A stretch of 64,000 bases of DNA from Dillenia suffruticosa (Eukaryota > Streptophyta > Magnoliopsida > Dilleniales > Dilleniaceae): positions 1,195,501 through 1,259,500 of the forward strand of contig JAVTVX010000001.1 in NCBI GenBank assembly GCA_033439265.1, in the 5' to 3' direction. Each line of letters begins with the position of its first letter. The stretch's first letter is position 1. Below the pieces are notes generated by a model, which saw nothing but the letters and a program-made list of their open reading frames with translations, did not search any database and was not told where the DNA came from. Below, piece by piece: positions 46,961 through 60,161 of the stretch. Made by a program: the position numbers and the translations under genes.

Positions 46961-47696
46961 AAGAGATCTTTTCGATGAAGAAAAGAACAAATCCGAACAA
47001 ATCCTCTCAAGTATCCGTCTCTATGCTTAAAAGCATCACAATTTCGTTAATCTATATTTAGTTATATATGTTGCATAGTATTTATTTTTTTATTTTTTCA
47101 TAATCAATTGATATTAAGAGAACTAATCTGATTTGAACATATTAGTTTCAATTTTCTTAATAGTCTTTTTCTTTTTTCTTTTTTTTGTTTTGAACTTAAG
47201 ATTCGGCTGATCTTATCGATATAGATTCTTATAAAAAATTTAAAAAATATATATTTTTACATGGTATCGATGATTAATTAGTGCAGGAACTTTTCTATTT
47301 GAGAAGTATGTTTCTAAGCCGTAAGACAAGACCACTCTTGTTTTTTTTTTTTTTTGTTAAATTCAAATTTGGAATCATAATGTAAGGGGAGGGGTTGTGA
47401 TTACCGGTAGAAGATCGGGAGGGGTTGTGATTATTAGACTGTTCTCTCAGAAACAGAAGGTCGTACTTTCACAAAAAAAAAGAGGTCCACACGGTCCCAG
47501 CCCAAGCCCAAGCCTAAGCCCAAGATTGAGCTTAGCCCAAACAAGTTCTAGTTTGGATCAACATGTTGTAGGCCAGTGCATGTGATTTGGGGTCCCTCTA
47601 GGTTATGTGGTGTTTGATACATTGCAATCAGACCATGATAGACCATTGGAGTGCCACAAATAGAAAGTGCACCGGTAGAGAAAACAAAGAACCAGC
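46961..47696. other. Intergenic
   Basis: No gene. It contains a direct repeat GGGAGGGGTTGTGATTA (near 47389 and 47416) and a short hexanucleotide repeat AAGCCC at about 47500-47525. Confidence 0.5.
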
Positions 47697-47766
47697 CTAG
47701 TGATCACAATTTTTCTCTCTCAATTCGGTAATATCGAGTTCAAATTTCAGTGTGAAAAAAAAAAAA
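47697..47766 (+). mobile_element. ~70 bp mini-SINE-like repeat, copy 2
   Basis: CCTAGTGATCACAATTTTTC, then TCAATTCGGTAATATCGAG, then TTCAAATTTCAGTGTG and an A run. Matches 26765-26847 and, reversed, 57592-57661. Confidence 0.65.
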
Positions 47767-48049
47767 GCAAATCCCTGCTGCTCTCTATCTTCGGTGCTTT
47801 TCCTTTTGAACAAATTATTTTTTTCATATCAAAACTAAAGTTACATCCATTTTCATCGTGATCTGAAGAAAATAGTATTCTGAAGTGAGTAATTCTAAAT
47901 TTCATCTTCTAAAAAGAAAGAGCTGTCTCTTAAATTCACAATGTGGTCCCTATCAAGGACCAGCACTCACAAATCATATTCCAAAATTTGTGAGTAACCA
48001 ATTCATTGTTTATCAAGTGTAATTCAACCTTAGAATCGGATTGAATGAC

Positions 48050-48700
48050 TGATTTTCCAGTTCTCAAACAAGCAAAAATTCTAATCCATCTCTAATAGCC
48101 CACAATTCTGCCAACACAGATAAATAGCAGCCAATGTTTCTATGAAAACCCAATATCCAACAACCCAGCTCCTCCCTAATAAGACCACCAGCCACTAGCG
48201 GGTCCCCAGTTGCCGAAGGAAGGACGACCCGTGTTTAACATAAACCAACCTTGAGGAGGGGCTTCCCATCTGAAGGAGATCAAGAACTTATGCTGGCTCA
48301 CAGTATTAGGATTTGCAAGAACATGAATTCCAAAGTTCTAGGAAAGGGGGATTCAAAAACCCGCTTACTTCTGCAGGACCACTTTGTGTTAAGAGAATAA
48401 AAACAAAAAGAACCATGACAATAATTTGGAGGGGGCAAGGTTAGGATAGCAAGAGATTTCAGCCAGCTCATAAGCTCCAGATTGAAGAAATCCTCTGGCA
48501 TGGAGGTTTCGAGGAAAGATAACCAAGCTTCTTTGATTACTGGACACTCCCAAAAAGGGAGTAAGAAAGGCCACAGATGGGACAGGTTAGGAATACTAAT
48601 ACCAAAATTTGCAGGGTGCCTCTCACGGGCAAATGATTCCCAGCAAAGAGCCAGAGGAAGTGGCTTGTTTTTGCTTTCCAATCCAAACCCAATAATTGGT
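48050..48700 (-). pseudogene. LINE ORF2 C-terminal remnant (zf-RVT and RNase H)
   Basis: Minus-strand peptides in order: LCWESFARERHPANF, ECPVIKEAWLSFLE (zf-RVT end), WEAPPQGWFMLNTG with PSFGNWGPASG (RNase H start, first catalytic Asp changed to Gly), and AELWAIRDGLEFLLV (48060-48110). Stops and frameshifts intervene. Related debris may continue to about 49210. Confidence 0.75.
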
Positions 48701-49199
48701 TTTCAAATTCAAGATGGAATCCAGCTAATTCGGAATCAAAATGCCCACTTAGACTAAAATTCCAAAATAGCCAACAAGGGATACTCAGAGAGGGGCAGCA
48801 GCTAAAATTACCCCTCTGATGGCCCCAGGAAGATTAAAGACAACCTCTCTTGATGCTGGCCCGAGTTGTCAACCCCATTGCCAACCTCAATATGCTCTTC
48901 CCCTTTGGTTAGAGGGTCCTGAATAAGGCTCCAAGAGAGACAGCCCCAACCCATTTATCTTTCCAAGAAAGAACACAACTATTCGAGCCGAAGGACCAAC
49001 TTGATGTAGCCATGGTTGAAGGCCTCCATCTTTAAAAAACTTTGCCAACATGGAAAGCCTGCGGTTCCGACCTTAGGTGCTGATGTTTCCCTCTTCAAAA
49101 TATCTAGGCTTGAACTAGGTAACTCATTTGGCCTCGTTGTTATCAGTTGTTCTTCAATTGGCTTTAAGCATGACAGCCCGAATTCTGGCCTTAAATGCA

Positions 49200-50360
49200 A
49201 GGGATACCAAGGCAATTGAGTCCCTCAGGAAGGGGTGATAGAATCTCCCTCTCTCTCTCTCTCTTATTATTTTTTTTCACCACCAATTTTTGGAATTATA
49301 TTCCAATTAAATTAGTTCCAACATTTCAAAGGTGATAGACTTTCAATCAACAAATAACATGTTCGATATGTAACATGAGAAAATATGAAGTGCCTTCAAA
49401 ATACTACAATCGTTTCATCAAACTCTTTTGATTTGACCGGTCGGATATTCTACGCCTTTAACTAGGGATTTCAAGTTTAAATTTTGATAAAGAAAAAAAA
49501 GATATAAGAGAATTAATCTCTTAATAGACTCCACACTCCACACAACAAACTTTGGATACTGGTTGGTCCAGTACCCAAAAAGAAGAAAAATCGTATTTTG
49601 AACCACTGATTTGTTGTCATTGTATCTATTCCAATTATTCACTCCATCTACCTTTCTTTTTCATTTAAAAAACTTTTATCAAATATATGATACTCTTAAA
49701 ATATTAGAATACAAAAATAGATATTTGAAAAGACACTCAATGACTGCAAAATAAATATAAATGCATGAACGTACTCTTTATGGTATGTGGTTGCTTGAAA
49801 AAATAATCTTATTTTGGTGCCTGGAAACGAACGGCAGCAAGTCACATTGCAACGCTATTTCTCTAGGAGCCCAATTCATAAACCCTCCAAGCAACCAACG
49901 GACAATAGATCCACTAAAATTATATTAGATTATTTAATTAAATTTCAAATTTAAAAATTAAAAATTAAAAAACTATGCTAAAAAATTCATCCTTCCCTAA
50001 ATAAAATTTTTTAAATATTTAAATCAAATTAATTAAAATATAAATACAGATATTCGTGATGAAACCTCCAAGCGAGTTCTTAAGAGAACAAAGGACTACC
50101 CTAACTCTAAAAAATGCCAGGTGCCAAAGTAACTGGTGCATGCTTCAAGAAGAAAAAATTCAGCACAAGAATCTTTTCAGAACCCAATATCCTCCGGCAC
50201 TCAAAACCATCATTTGCTATTTTTTCTTTATTATTATACATCAGTCTTACGTAATTCAAGATAAAATCGCACACCCAATTAGAAATGAAGATCAAACACC
50301 AAAAAATAAGATTATGAAAGCAAAAAAGAGGAAAAATATTAAAAGAAAAAAAAAAGGAAA
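49200..50360. other. Intergenic, SINE debris
   Basis: A plus-strand SINE-like copy at about 49425-49580 has GACCGGTCGGATATTC, AGGGATTTCAAG and a GGTCCAGTACCC tail. A second AT-rich one lies at about 49925-50055. The region up to 50360 probably includes the 3' UTR of the IQD gene. Confidence 0.45.
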
Positions 50361-53300
50361 TCACACAAATCTGTTAAATGGCTTCCTTCCAACCCCAGCA
50401 GGCATTGAAACAGTTGAATCCACACTTAAATCCCCTAGCGACTGTAATGACTGATTCTTTCCTAATACCCTTTGAGAACTAGAATCCTTGCTAGGGAACA
50501 ATGAGCCTTTGTTCCACTTGAAAGATCCCATATTTTGAGCCAAAGGAAATGAAAGTCGCCTTTTTGATTCACTACCCGGAGTTGAAGGAAGCCTGTCCTT
50601 GGGATTACTATTTGCCCTCACTTTTGCTTTGGCAGAAGCAGTGGGAGCCATGTAGTTTGGTGCTGAAAATGGAGGGCAGCTAGTCATACTGTCGTCATCT
50701 TTCAGTGGCAAATCAAAGGGAGATGCCGCAGAACTTGGTTTCGGGTGTTTTGACAGAAAAGAACTACTCGTATGCAGATTTCTACTTGAAGGTGTGTATG
50801 ACTGCTTAGTTCTCACTGGAGCAGATGATTTTGTTGATCTAGGTGTGACGCTTTCAAGATTATCAAATCCACAATTCTGTTGCCTGTAATTGCTCAATGG
50901 ACTTGCTTTCTGCTCTATGACTGACCTTGGAGGTGTTAAACGAGCATTTTTCACGCTCTGGTTCTCGGGAGGATTAGCTGGCAATACTTGGCGGTCTAAC
51001 CAGTTCCACCACCATGGAAAACCACCTGACCGGAGATCCATTAAAGTAGATTGCGCAGACCTAGGTGTTGCTTTCCACAACTGCAAGAGCAGAAAGATAT
51101 TCAGCATTAGATAGATAGTTTGTTGCATAGCTATACTATTTATTTGCCTTCACATTCAGTACCAGAATGAAGTAGATAATAATAGACGCTACCATCTTTA
51201 CTGAAATCAAGCTCACTGATTCTAAATTACAGCATACTGTGTTACATATGCTCATGGCTTCCTGCAGCAATTTCATTTTTTCATGCTTTTTTCTTTTTAA
51301 AGAACTTCAAGTTCTTAAATTGTTTATATTGACTAACAAACAATAAAAAAGGAGGCAACCTTTTGGAACATATCCTTTGCTAGAAAGGAAATAAAAAAAA
51401 AAATTATTGTTACAAAATTAGCAGAGTGAGACTGAATGATCCTTTTGGACCAAGTAAGTAAAATGACATTAAATGGAGGAAGATAAGATCAGAATTGTGA
51501 ACATGGAGACAATAGAAGGAAAAAAAATGTGGTTTGCAAATACGAAGGAAAATACATAAACAACGAAATGTGTGTGCGCGCGCGTGCGTGATTTATTATT
51601 CTTTCACATGATAGAAATATATCTGTTTTCTGCATCATTTTCAGAAGTTGGTTAAACTAAGCTGATAATAAAGATGCAGTAAGGACAAAGTATATATGAC
51701 AAGTTCAGTACCTGGTGGGAATATGCATAAGCCAAAGCCCTTTCTCTTTTAATAACAGCCTCAACCTTCCGATGCATTCTTGCTTCTACTTCCACTTTTG
51801 TTAATGTGCTATCATCCCAGTCTTCATTTCCTGCCTCAGACTGCAAAAATATTCCAAGTTATACTTTAGCTTAATTGAAATTCCAAACGCATATAGACAG
51901 AAAAGGACTATGATATGTTCCACCCAATATATGCTTCCACAACACATATAATGACATTAGCAAATGCTCAAAACAAAATACAACTTAGGGTCATAGTTGA
52001 ATAAAGGTCTGAGGAGCCCTGTTAATTTGTCCAAATTATCTGGAGAAGAGCATTAGATGGGCAATGAAAGGAAGCACTATGGCAATGGATGAATGTAGTG
52101 CATAAACCCGTATCATACATCAAGAGCTTGCACAATCATGCACCAGAGGGGCATATCAACAAACTAAGATGGCAACAAGTATACAGTTGAATTAAACCAA
52201 CTTGTTACAAAAAGAACTATGTGATCAACTACCCCTGGCATGTGGAACTGAAGCAATTTATGAAGCTCAGTCCAAATCATACAGTTACCAACTGATGATC
52301 TCAAATATATCACTGGGTCCTCAAGATGGTCACAGTAGCCAAAGTTGTGGATAAGCCAACTTAAAGCCTGCAAGCAGGAAATGAAACAATTCCAAGATCG
52401 GAAAACTTACTGCTCGCCCAAAGGTCAATTTTCCCAAGCAACTCTCCAAATCCTTGTCCTTCTGATAAAGATTTTGGCGCTGAAGTGCCTGGTTTTCTAA
52501 CATCTGGATTCTTCGCGATTGAATCTGAGATTGAACTCGCACCAAAAGCTGCATGTACTTCATGGCGTTCATTGTCTGGCGTTTCACATTCTGGCCTCTC
52601 ACTACTCCTTGAAGCCTCACCAGACCCCTGAGAGCTCTAAAGCTTCTCCTTGCCTGTAACGGAAACACAATGTCTTGCATGAAGAACCAAACTGACCCAG
52701 ATCTCATACTGATTCAAAATAGCCAAAGCCAAGCCAAGCCAAGCCAAGCCAAGCTAAGCCAAGCCAGATTCACGGCACCACAAGGGATTGTTGTAAAATA
52801 TTTTTTATTTTATAAAATAAACGATTTCATGAGAGCATAGATACTGCCATTTTTTAATTTTTCATTTTGCTAAGTGTAGGGCCTGCCTTACTATAATTGG
52901 ACTTCATTTTAGGTATTTAGCATTCGAAACTTCTGCATAATCTAAAGATTCAAAAAGCTTGGATAATGCAATCCAAAACGTAGGGATGGGGTCAGGAGGC
53001 ATGTGGCTCCAAATTAAAATATCTATATATTCACAAGAAAAGAGCAAAACAAAAGGAAAGAGCACTAAGATAGAGCAACTCCACCCCAAAGACTACAAAA
53101 CCAAAGACTATAAAATCACAACCTCTGAGATATGGCTTCAAAACTTTCTCAAGACTCTCTTTTGACTTATAACTAGATTACTAAGTTAAGCAAAGGGCAT
53201 AATCTGAACTAGTGACAACTGATGACACAATTCTGATTTTTGTAGGATTGATTGTAAGGGATTAAATCTTTTAAAAAGAAAAAAGGATGGAACATCAAAC

Positions 53301-54848
53301 TTGGAACTCTTAAATCAAGATAAAATTTGAAAAGAGATCAAACATTTACATCACAGTATCCTATTTCCATATTTTGTCCAACATTGAATAAATTTTCGAA
53401 GCCACTAGTTTCGGATGGGCCTCAAGAGGGTGTCAACAAAATCTACTGGACCAGAGTCCAGGCCATATCAATGGTTGGACCAAGATCAATGCCCAAACCC
53501 ACCTAGCTTTGCCTAGTAGGGCTAACAACAAAAGTTTGTTACACAAACAAGTCAAGATGTTCTGCACGTTAATACTATAACATTGAACTTGAGGCTGAAG
53601 GTAGTCAGGACAGTTAGCCATTTTACAGAATGTCTTAATGGTGGGAACATAACCTCTACTCCGTGCCTTGATGAACACTACTTGGCATGGATTTGTGCAG
53701 GGAAATGTTATTATTTTTCTACTTTCCTTCTGTTTATTTAGTAACCAGAGTGTTGATTCTTTCAAACTGTTCTAAATAGCATAAGGCTTGCATGCACCGG
53801 TGAATTCAAGCTGGATAGCATTAAATTTAGAGACAAGGAGACAAAAGCTTTACCAAATACCCTCTGTAGGCTGCTTGAATCTTGGTTGCTGATAAGTGGA
53901 GATTAAGTGTTGGTTCTGGTCTATGTCTAATCTCCCAGTGTGGTTGCACTACTGAAGTAGATGCCACACTTGAAGATGCGGCTCTCAGAGATGCAGCCCT
54001 TGGAGATGTGACTCTCTGAGTTGCAGCCTTTGGAGATGTGACTCTCTGAGTTGCAGCCCTCGGAGATGTGACTCTCTCAGATGCAGCCCTTGGAGATGTG
54101 ACTCTGGGAGATGCAATCCTTGGAGATGTGACTCTGGGGGATGCAGCCCTTGGAGATGTGGCTCTTGGCGATTTGATCGTCGGAGATGCAATCCTTGGAG
54201 ATGGACTCCTACAAGACAAAGTTGGTGGCATAATTGGCTGTTCCATAGGTGTTGGAGGCCTAATAAATAATTTCTCTCTGTCAACATCCCCCAGTATTTT
54301 TTCAATACTACTTGGCTCTCTAAAGAGGGGAATGAAAGAATGAGTCTCTCCATGCCTTAGTCTTCCAAACCCTTTCTTTTTCTTCTCTTTAGCAGGCTTT
54401 TTCTCTGATTCCTGACACCACAAATATGAAGATCAGATTATAAACCATTCAAAAAGGAACTTATGCCAGCCGAGTGCATTTCTAGGTAAACATTTGAAAG
54501 AGAAAAGAGCTAATCAAATGCAACACTGTAACATGCGAGGGTGGGGATAATCTTCAATGACAGCAAGAGACTAATTGAATTCTCATGATTGTACCCCAGG
54601 ATAGGAATGATATGAAATAATGAGCATTAGACATGTATTGCTCTCCTACGAGCAAATTGTGAAAGCATATTCAACTTCCAAATGGTAACACAAAACTATA
54701 ATACAAGTTCTTAAAAATAATCCATAAAGTTGCAGTTCAGCTATACTCAATGAAGGTCAATTTTTGGGCTTACATTGGCTAGTTTCTCTTTTGAATTGGG
54801 AATGAAGACCCTCTTGATTGCCGAAAACCAACTCCCTTTCTTCCCCAT
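50361..54848 (-). CDS. IQD14: IQ67-domain calmodulin-binding protein, IQD14-like
   Basis: Plant IQD proteins bind calmodulin and associate with microtubules or the nucleus. Exons (minus): 54848-54774, 54411-53854, 52653-52411, 51840-51712, 51080-50361, giving 574 residues and TGA. MGKKGSWFSAIKRVF is the family N-terminus. Exon 2 encodes a run of SPR-type decapeptide repeats (SPRAATQRVT and variants) seen in the IQD13/IQD14 subgroup. The IQ67 domain starts ATKIQAAYRGYL and continues ARRSFRALRGLVRLQGVVRG. It is split by a phase-0 intron at the position conserved in the family. The DUF4005 region is YMAPTASAKAKVRANSNPK. Subgroup assignment is by the SPR repeats only. A 5' UTR intron (about 54913-55870) is plausible. 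Confidence 0.95.
52725..52766. repeat. (AAGCC)n pentanucleotide repeat in IQD intron
   Basis: Seven to eight units of AAGCC with one AAGCT variant, just upstream of exon 3 on the gene strand. Confidence 0.9.
53985..54200 (-). repeat. 30 bp coding minisatellite in IQD exon 2
   Basis: Seven or eight near-identical 30 bp units of the type GGAGATGTGACTCTCTGAG (plus strand), encoding SPR-AA-xRVT decapeptides. Confidence 0.9.
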
Positions 54849-55817
54849 TTTCGTTGCATTACTGTTTCAGATTCAGCTTCACTGGAACAAATAGCACAAC
54901 ACCACCTGCCAAACCATACATAAAAACTTGAAATTGCTGTATGTACCATGCAGGACATAGAGATTCTAAATCCACACCTTAGGCTATTGATCCATTACAG
55001 AAACTTCCATTTTTTTCCCCTTGTTAAATGATCTCCTTCTAAGCCATTCTGAGGATCTTATGATCTCCAAATTTCAAAAGCTTTTTTTGTTTTTGTTTTG
55101 CTGGGGGTGCCAATTTTCAAACTTATGCATCCAAATAAATTTTCAGGAGACGTCATTTCCAAAGCTTTAGCACTAAATAGATTTTTTTAGATTAGCAGAA
55201 TTCCACGTTAGAAGTAAGGAAGACAAGAAACAACATAAGACATGGAAAATTCTAGTTAGGAAGAATAGAGTAAATCAAGACCAAGGTCTTCCTGATTACA
55301 CGCAATTCAGTCAAGCAATTGAAATTAAATTTCAGTATCCATAGCGCACAAGAACTACAAGCTGGGCTTTACGGATAATCACTAAAATTTTCATATAAAT
55401 CAAGAACCACCAATTAATTTGGAGAAAAAAAATATGGATTACATGAAAAAAAAAAAATCAAAATTCAAGCTTTAGAACTCACCCAAAAAACACATTCATG
55501 CTATGAGGGCATTAATTACGGAGAGAAAATAGCATTTAGTATCCAAAGCCAAAAGGGTCCCCAGAAAAAGAAAGAATTCATGAACAAAAACCCACCACAA
55601 ACCATAGGTTACAAATTTTTATCACTACCCGAGCGTCCCCAGACAAAGAAAGAATTTATGAGCAAAAAACCACCATAAACCATAGGATACAAATTGTGAT
55701 CACTAACCCAACATTTTTTAAAAAAAAAAAAAAAAAATTCCCACCTTTCTAAGTAATTCAGTTTTTTGGGTTTTAGTGCACATACCCAGATGAATAATTG
55801 TAGCATAAATAGCAAGA

Positions 55818-55851
<34 letters not shown>

Positions 55852-55955
55852 AGAGAGAGAGATTTGGTACCTTATTATAAAATTTTGTATTTTCTCCAAA
55901 GCTTTTGAGCTTCCAAAAACACTTTGATGAGAAAAGCTGGTACAAGGTAAAGGGA
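54849..55955 (-). promoter_or_regulatory. IQD 5' UTR, probable leader intron, promoter start
   Basis: On the minus strand a donor AAG|GTACCAAAT (about 55870) and acceptor TTTGGCAG|GTGG (about 54915) would define a ~950 bp leader intron. A (GA)n run lies at 55820-55862. Inference from splice-site shape only. Confidence 0.4.
55820..55862. repeat. (GA)n microsatellite
   Basis: About 20 GA units with one interruption. Confidence 0.95.
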
Positions 55956-56231
55956 GAGCAACCAAGAAGAGGAGAAAACCCCTCCCCCTCTCTCTCCTAT
56001 TTCTCTCTCTAACTATGCCATATGCTTGGTTTCTATTAGTGTTTTTATTTCTTGTTTTCCTTTGTTGGGTGTGTGTTCACTTTCTCTCTCTAGAACTTTG
56101 AATCAGGTTCGTGGGTAGCCTGCCAATTTACTTTTCTAAGGCTTCCCTGCCCTTTCACCTTTTATTGGGTTTTATAATTTTCTTTTTCCTTTTCTTCGTT
56201 GGGGTCTTTCGGTTTGATGATTATGGTGAGA

Positions 56232-56235
<4 letters not shown>

Positions 56236-56279
<44 letters not shown>
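56236..56279. repeat. (GA)n microsatellite
   Basis: About 22 GA units. Confidence 0.95.
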
Positions 56280-56281
<2 letters not shown>

Positions 56282-56644
56282 TGGCCACTTTGTCACTCAA
56301 TTGGCACCATCGAAACTACCTTTACTTGAATGGGAAGACTATTTAGGCAGCAGAATTGCCACTAATTGGACGGGTAGGTTCTCCATTATTTTTCTCATTT
56401 CTTAATTCCCTGTCTTACGTTAGCGTGACCATGACATTAAACCTAACCAATTCTCGAGACCCAAATATCATTTTTATAAAATATTATTAGACAGCATTAA
56501 AAATTTATCTATTATCAAATTAATAGTTCATAACAATTTATTTTATTTAATTCTTATATGCTTCGGTCTCTTTCATGTTTCTCGCAATCCTCCCCCCACA
56601 ATCCTTTTGTCAAATGTTTATATAAATAAAAGAAATTTTCGATA

Positions 56645-56810
56645 CCAATGGACAATCAGCTTAACAAGTAAAAATTTTATATTTTTTAATAAATCTCAAA
56701 TTTAAAAATTTAAAATATAATATTAAGAGAGCTCTTCTACATTAAATCTAATAACATTCAGATCAGATTAATCAAAATATAAACCTGAAAACTGATTGAT
56801 TTTAAAAAAA
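56645..56810 (+). mobile_element. SINE-like element, plus orientation
   Basis: Contains the family blocks AAATCTCAAATTTAAAAATT, GAGAGCTCTTCTACATTAAA and AACATTCAGATCAGATTAAT, with an A tail. No clear target-site duplication. Confidence 0.55.
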
Positions 56811-57216
56811 GAAGGATGTCGGTTGGAATTAAAACATTTTGATAATATATATATATATATATATAATGCTGGGGTTGAATCACTACACGGGTCTCTTCCC
56901 TTTATTAATACTTCTTGATTTAGTATTAATTCATGATAAGGAGAACCTTTGGTCACCTTGGTATGACTTGAAATATATGAGAAGAAAGAAGTGTAGACGC
57001 AATATTTTACATTGAACCGTTCTTGGTACACCATAAGAATGAGACCATTTTCTTTTAGGCGCAATTTTGACCACAAAATCCAAAGAATTGTTCAAATTGG
57101 AGTCTTGCTCAGGACTCACCGGGACAACCCAAACACACACGGTTCCTCCCCGTCCTTTATACTTCAGAATAACTTTTTCCCATAGAGTACCATTTCAAGC
57201 TACATTTCAACCTTCA

Positions 57217-57345
57217 TAGCGCGCGCGCGCCCACACACACACACGGTTATCTCACTAATTCAATTTAAATATTATGAGATCTATATATATAGACACACAC
57301 ACGTGATTATCTCAGTAATTCAGTTCAAATATTATGACATCTAAT
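57217..57345. repeat. (GC)n(AC)n and a ~62 bp tandem repeat
   Basis: CGCGCGCGCGC passes into ACACAC. Then GTTATCTCACTAATTCAATT (57246) repeats as GATTATCTCAGTAATTCAGT (57304), both continuing AAATATTATGAGATCT or CATCT. Confidence 0.75.
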
Positions 57346-57591
57346 TTAAAAACAGATTCTTTGATATTTAATTTTTTATTCTTAAAATTTAAATTTAAAA
57401 TTTTAATTAAAAGAATTTCGTATTTTATTACTAAACTCACCGAAGATTAGTTTGAATATATATTATGTATATATAATATCATAGGGTATAAAAATAATAA
57501 AAAAGTAAAAGAAACGGTTGATCCTATAAAATAATAAAATTATATAAATACATATATACCCTTTATCTTTAGCTCGACGAAAATTTGAATA

Positions 57592-57661
57592 GTTTTTTTT
57601 TTTATCACACGAAATTTAAATTTTGTGATCCAGAATTGAAAAAGAGAATCGTGATCACTAA
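57592..57661 (-). mobile_element. ~70 bp mini-SINE-like repeat, copy 3 (minus)
   Basis: Minus strand reads TTAGTGATCACGATTCTC, then TCAATTCTGGATCACAAAA, then TTTAAATTTCGTGTGAT and an A run. It is the same structure as the copies at 26765 and 47697. Confidence 0.65.
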
Positions 57662-57699
57662 ACTTTTCGTCAAAATCCCAAGAGAATTAATAATTATAT

Positions 57700-60120
57700 T
57701 TTTCTTTAATAATACTACGGATATTGCAAAATAAAACATCTTATAAAATATTTTGTAAACTTATAAGTTATTATTGTGTTTATTAATAATAAATTCTCAT
57801 AGACTTTTCGAAGTATTGATCTGAATTATTATATAAAATTTAATTCATTTAGTTTTAAATTAATTTAGTTTCTTTAATATTAGTTTATACTTTTCATTTT
57901 ATTTTCTCTTTTTTTGGTGGAATACTTATAATTTTATTGTAAACATAAAATTATAATATTTTACTCTATTTTAATTTATTTTAATTCTTTATATTTTATA
58001 TTACTTTACTTATAATTTTTTAATCAAATTAAAATTTTTTTTAATAATAAATACTAAATTCTACTCCCAAAATTTAAATATTTTATTTACATTAGAAATC
58101 TTGATGTAATCTCAACTTTATTTAACGAGGCACCGTTGAAGGAGATGTAGGGCGGGCCCAACATAAGACACACTCGAGTACAGGCGCATGTGATCTCAGC
58201 CATCGGATCAGAAAGAGCTCTGAAAAGCTCACATCGCCATAATTCTGTCTTGCAGGGCCCCCTAGTAAAAAAATTTATTTACTGTGAACCCCATAATAGC
58301 ATCCAATAAGGCACGAGAGTCACGGAATGATCTTCTCGATGGCAAAAGTTTCTAATTTTGTCTATTTATATTAACGAATAAAATAAAAATATTAAATTTT
58401 TATTTCAAAACTTAATAATAAAAAAATTTATATTATAAAATCCGTCCCCTAAAACAGACTTAACAATCGCTCAAATTTAACTGATCACCGGATATCAATT
58501 GATATAACACAAAAACAATAATTTTGTCGAATTATTTTTTATTTTTTTTTTATAAATTATTGATAATCGATAATTATGTTGATTTTAATGAAATTCAGTT
58601 TGAATCAATTTAACTTTTTAAAAAATAATTTTTTTTTATATTTATTTTTTTAGATATAAAATTCCAATCGAATTAGTATCTGATAATGCAAGGAGACATT
58701 CCTCTTTATTTTTTTGCTTTGAGGTGTTTCAGCCTTGGCCAAAAGAGTGGGGTCCCATTTTCTTATATTTTTTAAATATACAAATGAGAGAAAAAAATAA
58801 CTTTAATTTATATAAAAGGAGGAAAGATTTTTGCAAAAAGCACAACCTAGCATCCAAAGAAAGTATCAATCATAGGATAAGGGGGCACTTACCCCTGAAA
58901 TTTTTATAAAAAATAATAATTATATTTATAAGTTAAAAAAATATAATTCTAAATATTATTTGTTTTTTAAATAATAAATCTTACATAAATTTTTGGCTGT
59001 TCTCTTTAATTTAATTTCATTATGAGATTCAAAAAAAAAAAAAAAAAGAATCTCATGCTAGAAGAGCTTGTTGATATGGTAGATTCCGATTGTCATTAAA
59101 GAAAATAATAATAATAATTATCACTATTTTCATTAAAATTACTCCATGTGGTTTAGGAAAACCCGAATGATAAAAATCTGTTACTTAAATATTTTATTTA
59201 AAATTTAATGTTTAAATATTCGTAAACACGTATTTTTACGACTTTTGTGTCCCATGTGACCCAAAAAAGAAGGAAAGTTGCTCTATGCGAAAGAAATACT
59301 AAATTTAATTTAATAAATGAAAAGCTTAATTTGGTGGGATGTTTACATGACAACCCCATGAAAGTTATTGGTAGCTTAACCTAATGATGAGCTTAATCAA
59401 ATTTGAGTAATCAGAGACACACAACTCAGTCACCCCATCCCATGTATTTGAATATAGATCAAAGGCGCAAGAGAATGAGACTTCCTAATTTTGCATGCGA
59501 GATATGGGCGCAATTTATGCCACATGACAGGTCCGTTGCAGCTGAAATGGACTGATCATTGACCCCTGTCCTGCAACTCACGTGATCATCCCGTGTCTGT
59601 TGTGTGACTTGCACACCACTGTGCCATGAACCGTACATAATTATGTCAAAAGTAAAGTTATGAAGACGAGCCAACCATGCGTCTAATCGTAAAATATTAA
59701 AATTTTTTAATTAAAAATTTAAATTTAAATATTAAAAATAAAAGAAATAGATTAAATCTCTGATTAGATTTCATAATTATTTAAATCAAATTAATCGAAT
59801 TTTCAAATATTCATAATAAAAAAAATAAAAAAGATATAATTTGGTACAAGGGAGGCTAAGTGTCGACTGTTACTTGTGGATGAGAGCCTCTCTTCGTCTA
59901 TTGGAGGCGGGAGAGAGTCTACCCTACCACCACGGGGTTAAGGGGCCATTGGATTGCAACGCCATGACCATTGCGGTGTGAGAGAGAAGGAGAAATGTGG
60001 GGTTATGAATCTCACCAAAACCCTATCGCTGAACATCCCAAAACCATAGAAACCCTAAAAAGCTATTGCATCTTATGGAAATAATACTAGGAGGGTTCTG
60101 GTTGCACAAGGTACCGTGTG
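57700..60120. other. AT-rich intergenic spacer
   Basis: No gene recognised. Less AT-rich islands at 58130-58330, 59440-59680 and 59850-60110 carry no supportable ORF. Family-1 SINE debris is likely at 58510-58690 (-) and 59695-59825 (+). Confidence 0.5.
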
Positions 60121-60124
60121 ACCC

Positions 60125-60126
<2 letters not shown>

Positions 60127-60161
<35 letters not shown>
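60127..60161. repeat. T(35) homopolymer
   Basis: Thirty-five consecutive T, next to the polypurine array; exact length uncertain. Confidence 0.8.

Noticed and set aside
50056..50454. 132-residue plus-strand ORF
   Set aside because: Overlaps the IQD last exon antisense and AT-rich flank; no domain.
54068..54343. Plus-strand Gly-Asp repeat ORF resembling a pentapeptide-repeat protein
   Set aside because: Antisense shadow of the IQD SPR repeat; kept only as a finding about open frames.
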